Shown: piece after piece, positions 12,578-23,300 of the stretch
Layout: every line of letters starts with the position of its first letter
How positions within the stretch are numbered: the first letter of the stretch is position 1
Assembly: GCA_027575765.1 (NCBI GenBank)
Contig: JANBPT010000306.1
Location: forward strand, 1 to 45,861
Direction: 5' to 3'
Source: Tieghemiomyces parasiticus
Lineage: Eukaryota > Kickxellomycota > Dimargaritomycetes > Dimargaritales > Dimargaritaceae
Length of the DNA: 45,861 bases
Notes under the pieces: generated by a model
Database searches by the model: none
Told to the model about the DNA's origin: nothing
The model's input: only the letters and a program-made list of their open reading frames with translations
Position numbers and translations under genes: made by a program

Positions 12578-14260
12578 ATGAAGCGCAGCAACGATTACAG
12601 CAACTCCCGCGGCAATGACGGCGGAGGCCACGGCGGCCACCGCGACTACACCAAGCGGCCCCGCCATCACTCCCAGGCGAATGCCATGTCCACTCCCATG
12701 TACCCGGGCTACGGTATGATGCCTATGGGCATGGACCCGTCCATGATGGGACAGCAGGGCTACGGTATGCCGATGCCCATGGGGATGCCCCCAGCACCGT
12801 ACCCCATGGTTTCCGGTGGCAATACTGGTGCTGCGCAGCCCAACGGCGGCGGCGGTGGCCCGGCCAACCCCACCCGCACTGTCTACCTTGGCGGTGTGCC
12901 CGCCGGGGTCACCCCGCGCGAGATTTTGGACCTCGTGAGCGTGGGCCCCGTTGAAGCCGTACGTATCCTGCCCGAGAAGAACTGTGCCTTCGTGGCGTTC
13001 TTGGACCCCAGCACGGCCATGGCCATGATCACGATGGCCGGCCAGGCTGGCCTCAACCTGCAGGGTCAAATCGTGCGGCCCCGATTCGGCAACTCGCAGC
13101 CTGTACGCTCCAACATCCTGAACGCCGTGATGGGCGGAGCCTCCCGCAACGTGTTCATGGGCAAGCTAGACGAATCGACTACTTCGGACGATATCTTAAC
13201 TGCCCTGGAGCCCTTCGGTACAATCGAGCACTTCAACTACATCGCCAATAAGGGCATTGCCTTTGCCCACTTCACCGATATTTCCAGCGCTATTAAGTGC
13301 ATACAGGAGCTTCCCCGCACCCCGGGGTGGGAGGAACGCCGCATCAGCTTCGGTAAGGACCGCTGCGGCAACTCCCGTCGCAGCCACGCGGCTGGCGGGC
13401 CCGGCTCGGCCCCTGTCGGTGGTGCCCCTGGGATGGACCCGAGCATGATGATGGGTGGTCCCGGTGGCTACATGGCCCCAGGCGGTTACGACCCTTACGG
13501 AGCGATGGGCCAGGGCGGGTATGACCAGACCATCATGGCCGGCTACGGTATGGCGCCTGCCACGGGCGGCCAGATCAACCGCACGGTGTACCTGTCCGGC
13601 ATCAGCCAGGAAGCGACCTGCGAGGACCTGTGCAACGCCATCCGTGGTGGCATCCTGCACCAGATCCGTTACCTCCCGGAGAAGCACATTGCGTTTGTCA
13701 GCTTCGTCGACCCGATGGCTGCCATGGCCTTTCATTCGTACGTGAACAGCAACAGCGTGTCGGTGCGCAACCGGCGCCTGCGGGCTGGCTGGGGCCACCC
13801 GTCCGCGCTGCCCGCGGCGGTAGCCACGGCACTGCAAACGAACGCGAGCCGTAACGTGTACATTGGCTCCCTTCCGGAGGGCACTACCCCGGATAAGCTA
13901 CGCGAAGACTTTGCTGGGTTTGGCGAGATTGAGCAGGTCAACATTCTGAGCGAGAAGAACTGCGGGTTCGTCAACTTCACTAACATCCTCACCGCCGTCA
14001 AGGCCGTCCAAGGTGTCAAGGACTTGCACCCCGAATACTCCGACTGCCGAATCAGCTACGGCCAGGACCGGTGCGCCAAGCCGCTGAGTAGCTATGGCGT
14101 CCGTCAAGCCTCTCACAATGCAGGCGGTGACCGTCGGGAGGGTCGTGACCGTGATGGTGGTGACCGCCGCTCTCGTGGCAGCTACTACCGTCCCGGCCAG
14201 GATGAAACCTCCGGCGACGCCCACATGATGTCGAACGAGATCCTAGACGCCGAGGTCTAG
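12578..14260 (+). CDS. MRN1: four-RRM RNA-binding protein, Mrn1/Nrd1 family
   Basis: A single exon of 560 residues from ATG 12578 (TTCGCCATGAAG). An in-frame ATG at 12410 in good context would add 56 residues of non-conserved character. Following a Gly/Met/Pro-rich N-terminus (repeated GYGM and PMGM), four RRMs appear at about 100-170 (RTVYLGGVP, NCAFVAF), 190-265 (RNVFMGKL, GIAFAHF), 335-405 (RTVYLSGI, HIAFVSF) and 424-500 (RNVYIGSLPEGTTPDKL, NCGFVNF). Each of RRM2 and RRM4 is followed by RISxGxDRC, a signature of this family. S. pombe Nrd1 and budding-yeast Mrn1 bind mRNAs and affect differentiation and cell-wall or stress transcripts. The C-terminus is Arg/Asp/Gly-rich, resembling an RGG tail. 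A cytoplasmic mRNA-binding role is inferred from the family. Confidence 0.93.
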   Translation: MKRSNDYSNSRGNDGGGHGGHRDYTKRPRHHSQANAMSTPMYPGYGMMPMGMDPSMMGQQGYGMPMPMGMPPAPYPMVSGGNTGAAQPNGGGGGPANPTRTVYLGGVPAGVTPREILDLVSVGPVEAVRILPEKNCAFVAFLDPSTAMAMITMAGQAGLNLQGQIVRPRFGNSQPVRSNILNAVMGGASRNVFMGKLDESTTSDDILTALEPFGTIEHFNYIANKGIAFAHFTDISSAIKCIQELPRTPGWEERRISFGKDRCGNSRRSHAAGGPGSAPVGGAPGMDPSMMMGGPGGYMAPGGYDPYGAMGQGGYDQTIMAGYGMAPATGGQINRTVYLSGISQEATCEDLCNAIRGGILHQIRYLPEKHIAFVSFVDPMAAMAFHSYVNSNSVSVRNRRLRAGWGHPSALPAAVATALQTNASRNVYIGSLPEGTTPDKLREDFAGFGEIEQVNILSEKNCGFVNFTNILTAVKAVQGVKDLHPEYSDCRISYGQDRCAKPLSSYGVRQASHNAGGDRREGRDRDGGDRRSRGSYYRPGQDETSGDAHMMSNEILDAEV

Positions 14261-14713
14261 GTGTGTGGTGCCTTGGTTTAATTTGCAGCCTAGCTTATCC
14301 TATCCCTCCCCCCCCCTCCAACCCTTTCTTTCGAGTATACACTTCCATCCCCTCCTTCCCTCCAAATGTGCGTGTATCTGCCCTATCATTCTATTTAGTA
14401 ATCCACCCCGCCACAGCTTGTTGAAATATATTAGCATACCACATTACCAAAGCCCTCTATAATTACCAATCTGAACACGCCTGCCTGATCGAGCTCATGG
14501 CCTAGAGAGGGGAGACCTCATAAGGGGAATAGTAGAGAAGGCCTTAAGCGACGTTGCTCGTTAATAGAGTTGTCATGGCTCGGGGTAGGTACTGCATTCA
14601 GCCAGGCATCCCCTCCCATAGTAGTAACTTTCCTTCCCAACTGAACCTTTGATCGCTTTGTCATCTGATCTCTTTGGGAATTCGCATTGTCCTCCATCCA
14701 CCGAATTTATACC
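14261..14713. other. spacer between the four-RRM gene and RPR2
   Basis: This 450-base stretch holds the 3' flank of the upstream gene and the promoter of RPR2, both transcribed rightward. It is AT-richer from 14370 to 14470. There is no coding frame of note. Confidence 0.6.
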
Positions 14714-15343
14714 ATGGCGAAAGGCAAAAATGGTCAGCAAGGTGGCCGGAAGGGCCAAATCCCCCATGCCGATACCTTCCACCGCATGAATTTCCTCTAC
14801 CAGGCGTCGATGCTCCTGACTACGCTGACCACGCGGGCGGCCTCGCTCGATACCGAGAGCCAGTCGACGCAAGCCGGCAGTGGCCTAGTACCAACTACGC
14901 GCGATCCTAATTCCGAGACCCCACTACCAACGGCCCCCACGGCCGATACATCGGATTCCCCGCCGGCCCAGCCCGTTGGTTCGAATCCTCCGGACCTCCT
15001 GACCGTGGCTCCCTCCCCCCGGCCCAATCCAGGCCCCCTGGCTACGCCTGTAGCTACCCCCACCACCGACCTCACCCCGTTAGCTCGGTTTTACTGCCAC
15101 ACGCTCAAACGTATCGGCAAACGGACGGTTCGACGGTGCGACCCGCACATCAAGCGTAGTATCTGCAAGGGCTGTGAGGGGCTCCTGGTCCCGGGGATCA
15201 CCAGTCGCCATACGTTCCGAGCTCGTCCACAAAAGGCCATGGTGGTGACCTGCACCTTTTGTCTACGGAAACGGCGGTTCGAACAGCGGCCTGGGTACCA
15301 GCTGTTCACGGATAAGGAGGAACATAGCATTGAGCCGGTGTGA
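14714..15343 (+). CDS. RPR2: RNase P protein subunit Rpr2/Rpp21
   Basis: A component of nuclear RNase P, which removes tRNA 5' leaders. A single exon gives 209 residues from ATG 14714 in perfect context (ACCATGG); a frame opening further upstream is less likely. The N-terminal helix region RMNFLYQASMLL is followed by a Pro/Thr/Ser-rich insert of roughly 75 residues. The core then resumes with LARFYCHTLKRIGKRTVRR, and the zinc ribbon has two Cys pairs, CKGC (about 150-153) and CTFC (about 179-182), with HTFRARP between them, as in Rpr2/Rpp21/Snm1. The insert between helices makes it longer than archaeal Rpp21 but is typical of variable eukaryotic linkers. AATAAA overlaps the stop codon. Confidence 0.92.
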   Translation: MAKGKNGQQGGRKGQIPHADTFHRMNFLYQASMLLTTLTTRAASLDTESQSTQAGSGLVPTTRDPNSETPLPTAPTADTSDSPPAQPVGSNPPDLLTVAPSPRPNPGPLATPVATPTTDLTPLARFYCHTLKRIGKRTVRRCDPHIKRSICKGCEGLLVPGITSRHTFRARPQKAMVVTCTFCLRKRRFEQRPGYQLFTDKEEHSIEPV

Positions 15344-15348
15344 ATAAA
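15343..15348 (+). terminator. AATAAA polyadenylation signal candidate
   Basis: AATAAA begins on the last base of the RPR2 stop codon. If used, cleavage would leave a very short 3' untranslated region. Confidence 0.4.
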
Positions 15349-18300
15349 GGCGAGAAACTTTGGACAAGGTGTCAGGTGAGGGAAAGGGGGAGGAGGAGGG
15401 TTGGCAGGATGCCAGAGAACCTGGGATGGGATGGGTACGGGCTTTCCGACAGGTACTTGCCCCCCTCCTCTCGTGGGGAGAGGGAGGGTTGCAGAAAAAT
15501 CAAATCAGCGTATCATATGTATTAGAACAGGGTAAACATTTGTTGATCCTGGTTAGTCACCATAATCGTTTGTCTGCTGTTTTAATTTCTTCGACAGTGG
15601 TCTTCATGGTTCGATGCTAGCTGGGCAACCATAGTGGGATGCTGTGTGCCCATCCATCTAATGAATCGACTTATTTGCTCGACCGTATGGCGTCGAAGGG
15701 GGGGGGTATCCACGCGCAAGGCTTTCCATCGATACGTATTGCCGCAGATTAAGTTTGGTCAATGGCGAACTACGTCTCAATAGCTTAACTGCCTTGTGGG
15801 AGGAACTCCATCACATCGCTTGCACCGCGAAGGGAAATGCTCAGTTGAATACAATTGACTTAATGTGGGATAGTGAATAAATTGACACGTTTCTGCCTTG
15901 ACACCGATATTACACGGTAGAGTTGATTAGATGACACGTTGCCCAGGATCCACCGATGACTCGGTTACCAATCTGGGAATAATCACCTGTTTGTGCACTC
16001 GCTACGTAACGAAGGACATGATAAGGCCTCCATGAGCAAATATAAGGGATGGGGAGGTGAAGGGTTCTTGCTCCAGAGTTCTGCAGTGGTGGTGGCAATG
16101 GCAGCGATCCGTCACCGTTCAGGCGAATAAGGAGCCAGATGGATCAGCGGTATATTTCCGCAGGGGACGTAGGGAAAGTGGGGGGGAAAGGGTGGCCAAT
16201 AGTGTGTGAGTGAGTAGCAAACCAACGGATTCCTATCGGCTAGGTTGATTTCTGCTTGTACAGGGTCAGTATCTCAGAGTAGCTGCCGTCTGTCTGTGGC
16301 AGCGCGGGCCCCCGAGTGAAGTCTATTAACCTACACCTGCACCGTTGCGCACGCACTGGTAGAGGAAGGGGGCAAGCAGGCGACAGCGTAGCCTGGTTAC
16401 ACTAGAGGGAGATGCTTGCTGGCCACTGTGATTCGCCTGCGAGGCCGCCCCAGACGGACAAAGGCGTCTAATGGGAGGGCCGTCTCAGTGATGATCCTGA
16501 CCCACCGTCTCGATCACGACTCGCAATGCACCCTGCAGCTCATATATACCCTGACTGGTGCCTCCAACGACAGACTGGCAGGTCGACACTCCTATCGCTT
16601 GAATTGGCTAGTTTCATTTTAGTCGGTTGGTCGCTGCATACCCTCCACTACACAGGGCTATGGGGCCGGTATTGTTAGCGTGATCATCGTACTGGTCTGC
16701 ACCACGCATATCGGCCGATCCTCGGAAGGACATGTGGGACGGGGTGATGGAGGGGCAACGGCTTGGCCGGCTAGCTTTATAAGCCCGTGAGCGATGAAGA
16801 GAGTAAAGGGCCGGACGAGCTGGCGGATGGGGGAGGGTGGAGGATTACGAATAGCCTGGTGAAATGGCTGTCCCGCACAGCACCTGCGGCGCGGCTGTGC
16901 CAAGTGAAATTGGTTCTTCCTCTCTCCCCCAGCTACCACGCCCCGAGTCAGTCACGAACGACATAATGATTGCGGCTGTAGGGTTTGAAGAGGGGAGAGT
17001 CGCCGGATTCACCGGCAGTCGATGATAATACGAGTGGCGATACACCAACATGTAGGTCGTGATCGTCTTTATAGTACAGCTTGGACCTCTCACCACTGCG
17101 CACCCGACTCCCCCGTATCTTTGTGTGGCGATGGGCTGGTCGGTCACCTAAAGTGCCAATCCGCGCCCAAATATCCTGAACCCCCGTTGTCGGCCCATTT
17201 CCAATAGTCCGTTAAGGGCCAGCGTCGAGTTTCAATCCCTCCTCGCCCCCGGCCCCTATTGTGAGGTGGCCAACCCCGCCCCGCACGCAGGCCAAGCGGA
17301 GGGTGCCAGGTGAACCTGGCGGCAGTATCACCGCGCGTCGTAGCCTGTCAGCTACGTCCACGCGCGAGCGTCCTTTTAGCACCCCTCCCCCTTCCTCCGT
17401 CTGGCTAGTGGGATGGAGGGGTGATCCTCCCCCTCCTGCCCCGGCCACCTTGTTTCCTCTCACCACCTTCCCGCCAATGACACCCTGCCACTGGCACACT
17501 TTCAGACGGCTTCCTTCCGCCTACCCTTCCCAGCCCCATGGCCCCAGGAGCAGCCCGCTCTCTCCTGCCCTCCTCGCCCTTCACGGTTCCCACCGCTTAT
17601 GCTACCGGCCTCCCTCATCATCCCACCATCACGGCCCACGGGAAATCGCCACCCAATCTCAGGCCCGTAGGCTCCTCCCACACTTCCCCCCCCCCGCGCC
17701 TTTCCCCATCCTCCGGTTTCCCGTACGCACTACTATTACATGTCCCCGCTAGGTACTGGTGCGCATACACCTGTCGTGGATGGGTTTCCGACGCCAGCCA
17801 GGAAAATCGAACCCACGCACGGAGTTCCTCTGTACCAGGCTCTGCCGCGCACGGCTACTATATATGTCCAACGCCCGGCCGACCCTTCCTGGGGCTACGA
17901 ATCCCCGCTTCGTTACTCTTCGCCCCTCTCTTTTTATTAACCAGCTCCGTCTATTCCCTAATCCCTTGCCACCCTTAGCCTTACTTTCCCTGTTCTGCCT
18001 GTAGTCTGCCCTATTCCTATTTTTAGTCTTTTAGTTCCTTGAATCCTTTACTTCGGCTTTACTGGTCACGCCGCACTCACGTCCCGCCGGGTTCCCTGCT
18101 TACTCCGTCGCCTCATCGTTGCAGTGCAGCGCTTCGCTCCGACGTTTAACGGCCGTCACCCTCGTGGTCCCTCATTCGTTCCCGTAAGACTCTGCCCGGC
18201 GCATTTCTTTGGGACGATCAACGTCACTCGTCCTCACGACCCGACTACCAGTCACTAGGTAAGTTTTCCCTCCCTTCCAGAGCACCCTCCGCCTGTGTAG

Positions 18301-20336
18301 GGGCCTTTGTGTGGGTGGGTGTATAAGGTCCAGAGAACTCTGCGCTGCATTCCCACTACCTCGAAGGAGGGAGGATGCTGTTGCTTTCCCCCCTTCTCCC
18401 TTCCAGCCATCCAGTGTAACCAGCGAACGGAGCGGTGTCGGGTGGCGTAGATGACGGTCACTTTGATCTGCGCAACGTCATTCCAGAAGCCTATTGGGGG
18501 CAATGGGGTTCCTCTGCCATCCTACCGGGGCGATCTTGGCCTTTTATTTAGCTTCAACGGCTAAATTATTGTAGCTCGGTTCGCTGCGCGGATAAGGCGG
18601 AGCTCCGCTGCTTCGCTATGGAAAAGGATGCGTGGGCCCTAATGGCTCGGGGCCAGCCAGGGGCGGGTCCAAGGGCTACTTATGGCGCAGGAATACGCCC
18701 ATCCTCCTGGACATGCCTTCTCCACGCGATTCCTCCTTTTCCCCTGCCCCCTGCGCGCCGTGTACGCCGCCCCTCTCCTCCTGTTGCTGCAAATGGATTG
18801 GCACCTCTCCCTTCAGCCTTTGCCGTACGCCCTCCCGCTCTCCCAACTCCTTCATCTCTTTAAGCCCCTGCCCCTTCCCCCGGGACATGGTGATTGATAC
18901 TGTCCTCCCCATTTTGGACCGGGAGCCCGCAATATCCTTGGTTATCCCATCACTCCACACCACTTCAAGACCCTCCCCCTCTCTCCGCTTTACACGTCAG
19001 CGGGGCCGGGCTTACCGGTTCCGGTCAGGGTGGGATGGCGGTTTACCAGGGGGAAGGGGGTTTGTTGGGTGGTATTCAATCCCCATCCATACCTTCTCGC
19101 CCCTCTCTGTGCATTATATATAGGTGGTGGGTAAGGCCGGATGCTTGCACATGCACGAAGGTGTAGAGGTAACCGAGCCACCACCCGTTCGCCCCGTCAC
19201 CTCTCATGCGCTAAAGATCCCAAGCCGATGGTGCGAGAGATGGGCGGGGTAACGGCCTGGCGCCTTTAAACCCCGCCCACGTCTGGCGCTACCAATCTTG
19301 TTGACGCCGCTGGGCGCCGGCGAGAAGGGGAGGAGGGCGACCGCTGGTGCCTGCCGATATAGACCCTTTGTGGTCACATAATTAGTGTGCCGGGCGTTTC
19401 CCCCCTTTCACTCCTTTTCCTTCTTTGCCTGCGGGTGGGCGGGGGAACCGGGCCGGCTAAAACGTGGCCACTGATCTGCCGTGTGCGGGAAAGCGTTGGT
19501 CGTCACTACTTTTTATAAGCCTGCCATGGCGTGCTGCCTTACGGTACAGCGGCAGCGCTGGAAGTGCCTCCCAAGCCGACCCGATACGGCGTCGAGAGGT
19601 ACGGGGCCTGGCGATGAACCGGTCCAACTCGCCTGTAAAATCGGTGGTTTGCACCCTCTCCCACCCCTCTTCCCTATTCTCGGCCTTTCCTCTTGGATTT
19701 TATAATTGATCTTCTTTACGACCTGCAGCTGTCTGGGACTTTCTCGAGTTCCTACACCTTAAAGAACCCGCTCTCACCCAAGTTCCGTACTAACGTTTTA
19801 CTCCCGATGGTCCTCCGAACTGGCCTGTTCTTACCGTACAATCCCCCTCTCCCCCCCCCTACAGTCATCTCAGTCAGTTTTTTCGCTCCCACTCGCTCCA
19901 GCCAAGTATCGATCCGTGGGCGCACACACGGACGGGTGAGAAATAGTCTTTACCTCTCATCACTAGAGCCTCCACCTCTTAACCTTTCTCCGACGACGCT
20001 TGACCCTGGGCTCGTTAGCTGCCTCTTGCTCTGTCTTTCGTCAACCCGCTGACGACTCTGTCAGATTCCTCGAATTCTTTGCCTGATAACCACAGCTACT
20101 TGGACGTATTCTCCAGCCCCTTCAATCTCGCCAACTGCTCACCACTCCGATCTCGACCCACCTGGTCCGCCTTTTATTTCCACCCACCTGTTCAACCACC
20201 TTTCACCAGGCCCGATCGGGTTCCCCTCCACCCATCCTTGTTCGATCACTGCTCAGGCCCTTTGCCTACCTCCTTCTCCGAGGCTCCGTCCTGCACCACC
20301 GCCAGGCTTTTCTCCCCCCTGACTCTCTCCATAACT
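15344..20336. other. 5-kb gap: no firm gene; right part is a pyrimidine-rich leader of the PUF gene
   Basis: From 15344 to about 17200 the base composition is mixed and frames are short. One minus-strand frame of 39 codons (16964-16845, MSFVTDSGRGSWG) has a TATA-like CTATAAAG about 100 bases upstream, but it matches nothing I know. From about 17200 to 20336 the plus strand is strongly C/T-rich, and the apparent frames are Pro/Ser-rich products of composition. A perfect donor (CTAG then GTAAGT) sits at about 18259-18264, and acceptor-like sites lie near 20063 and 20092. This suggests a transcript for the PUF gene with one or more leader introns. TATA-like sites occur near 17858 and 19113. No tRNA or rRNA was seen. 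Confidence 0.4.
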
Positions 20337-23300
20337 ATGCGATCTGCTTCGGCTTCCCCGTCACCTTCGGGAAGCTCGGTGCCGTTTCCGAGTCTCGGTA
20401 GCGCTGACATCCGCCTGCTCTCCAAGCGCACTATGGAGATCCAGGCCGAGGAGGGTATCCGTTTGGTACGTCCCAGCCCCCGTGCCGCCGCCATTTCTGG
20501 CCCTTCTGCCTTCAACCCCTTCAATGACTTTGTGCGCTCCAAGACCCCCGAGCCAGGCCATACCGGTAGCGGCTCTCTCCTCGACGATTTTCGTCCCGAT
20601 TCCGCCCAGGACCCCGATGACCAGGGTAACCATGAAGGAAAGGCGTCCGCGGCCATCTCCACGGCGCCCCCGGGTTTCCGTCGCTCCCGTGCCGACACCC
20701 TGCCTTCCTCCTTTAGTGCGCTCAGCCTCAGCGACAGTGCCGCCCCGCCCGCGGGCCCTGCCCCACTCCCACCGGCTGGCCTCTTACGCATGTCAGCGTC
20801 TACGACCAACCTGCGCTCTAGCATCAGCCGTAACCGGGGCACCTCCCTCAATCTGCCGCCGATGGCGCTAAAGGAGGCCTTTGGGCCCGGTGTGTACACT
20901 TCAGCGTGGTTGAGCGGCGGTCTGGAGGATCTGGCCATGCCCAGCCCCGTGGCCACGCGGAACCAGATTGAGGAAATGAACAGCTCCCTGGCCAAGACCC
21001 TGGATTATCTGGGTCTGGACGAGGCTTGCATGTCCCCGCTGGAGCCCAAGCGCCACGACTTTGGCCTACCCGCGGCCGGCCCCGCTGCCTCGCGCCCTGT
21101 CCACCCGTCAGTTCTGGATCTACAGAATGCCGGCCGTATTCGGTCCTTCTCGCTAACCAGCGCCGATCTGGAAGACGAGATCTCCACCGGGCCGGTCAAT
21201 CCCAAGCTAGTTCACCTGATGGGTAACCACAGCACACGTGCCCGCACCATTTCCAACCCCTACGCCGACATTGGCTTCCAGTCCCGTGTGCCTTCCTCGC
21301 TCAGCGAATCGGTCTCGGCCGCCCAGCTCCAGGACGACGCCTCCGAATCTGCCCCTTATCACCGCGCCGGGTCCCCGCTCTCTAACGGCCGGTCGGCCCT
21401 GAGCCGCTCACATACCCCTGTCAATGGTTACACTACCGGCAGCCTGGGCCTGAGCCGTCCCGAATCTGCCGTCCCGTCGCGATCCCACACGCCGCGCGGA
21501 TCCGTCAACCTGACAGCCGCCGAACTTGCCGAGCTGCGCAATTGCAAGGGTGGGTCCTCCCCAGACGGCAGCGGTGGGGACGGCCAAGCCCCAACCCGGT
21601 CCCTTTGGGTCGGGAACGTGGACCCGGCGCTCTCTACCGCCGACCTGATGACGGTGTTTACGCCGTTCGGTCCTGTAGAATCCCTGCGCTTGCTCCCAGA
21701 CAAAGAGTGTGCCTTCATCAACTTCAACCGCGTGGAGGACGCGGTTAGGGCCCGCGACGAAATGCAGAACGGCAAGATTGGCAACTGCGTGGTTCGCGTT
21801 GGATTCGGCAAGGGTGACAACTATGCCAGCGTTGATGCCCAGGCTATGCAGCCCACGCGGGCTATTTGGATCGGCAACATCTCCGCCGCCACTACCCCGG
21901 CCGCCCTGCAGAGCGTCTTCTCCGCATTTGGCCCCATCGAGTCGGCACGCGTGCTCACCCACAAGAACTGCGGGTTCGTCAACTTTGAGAAGTTGGAGGA
22001 CGCCGTGCGCGCCAAGAAGGCGATGAACGGCAAGGAGATTGCCGACTCGGTGGTCCGTATCGGGTATGCCAAGGTGCCTAGTAAGTCTGAGACGGGCGGT
22101 CGCACTCGCGTGGCCTCCACGGCCTCCCCACTTCCCAGCCAGCGGCTGACCCCGTGGATCACTCCGGCCCCCGCCGTTGACCCCAGCCTCAACCCGGACG
22201 ACGTTTTGGAACCTGGGGCCAACCTCATAATCGACGAACAGCTTGTAGCCTACAACTACCTAAGCGCCCTGCCGCCGCTCGCCGAGCCCGCACCGGGCCA
22301 GCGACTGGACCAGGGCCGCTTACGCGAGCTGCGCAAGCGACTGGACGGTCACCCGACCACCCGCGAGGTCGATGCCGCCTTCGAGGAACTGTTCCCGGTG
22401 TGCGTCGACCTCTGCACCGACTACATTGGAAACACCATCGTGCAGAAGTTCATGGACCGCTGCAACCCTGAGCAGAAGCAGCGCCTGATTGAGGCGGTGG
22501 CGCCCTACACGGCTGCCATCGGCACCCACAAGAACGGCACCTGGGCCATCCAGAAAATGGTGGAGGGCGCGCAGGGCGCCGCCCAAGTCACCCCGTTCGT
22601 GCACGCCGTCAAGCCTACAACCCCACCGCTCATGCTGGACCAGCTGGGTAACTACGTGGTGCAGTGCTGCCTGCGCTTTGGCGGCGGCCGCAACCAGTTC
22701 ATCTTTGACGCCATCCACGCCCGATGCTGGGAGATCGCGCAGGGTCGCTTTGGTGCGCGCGCCATCCGTACCTGCCTGGAGCACCCCATGACCACACGCA
22801 AGCAGCAGCGGCTGGTGGTCATCGCCCTGATCAACAACGCAGTGGCCCTGACTACGAACGCCAATGGGTCGCTCCTGATTAATTGGCTACTGGACTCCTC
22901 TGGATTCCACGGCCGCTACCGAGTGCTGGCCCCACGCCTGGCCGACCATCTGGGTCACCTTGGCACCCACAAGCTGGGCACTCTGGTTGTCCTCAAGCTA
23001 ATCAATCAGCGGGCCGAACTCGACGCCCGCGACCTCATCCTGGGCCGCCTCTTTTTCGATCCGGCCACCGCTGTCCTGGAGGATGTCCTCAGTGATCAGG
23101 TCCACGGCGTTTCCCTGGTGCAGAAGATTCTGTCTGGCAACGCCCTTGTCGAGATGCAGAAACGGGCGGTGGCCGAAAGCGTCCGCGAGGTACTGCTCCG
23201 CCTGCAGGTATTCTCGGTCCAGGGCTACCGCCGTCTGCTCGAGGAGCTGGACCACATCCTGCAAACCAACTTGGCCACCCAACCGCCAGCCCTGGGCGGT

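Noticed and set aside
14978..14988. GGTTCGAATCC, identical to a tRNA B-box
   Set aside because: It sits inside the RPR2 coding frame and no acceptor stem, anticodon arm or A-box can be built around it.
17261..18004. Overlapping plus frames rich in Pro, Ser and Arg
   Set aside because: All three frames are open because the DNA is C/T-rich; none shows a domain or consistent coding bias.
20079..20336. 86-codon in-frame extension before the PUF protein start
   Set aside because: It is translated C/T-rich leader without conserved features; ATG 20337 begins typical protein sequence.
20246..20995. A 249-codon minus frame opposite the PUF gene
   Set aside because: It is a shadow of the Ser/Pro-rich N-terminal coding region.
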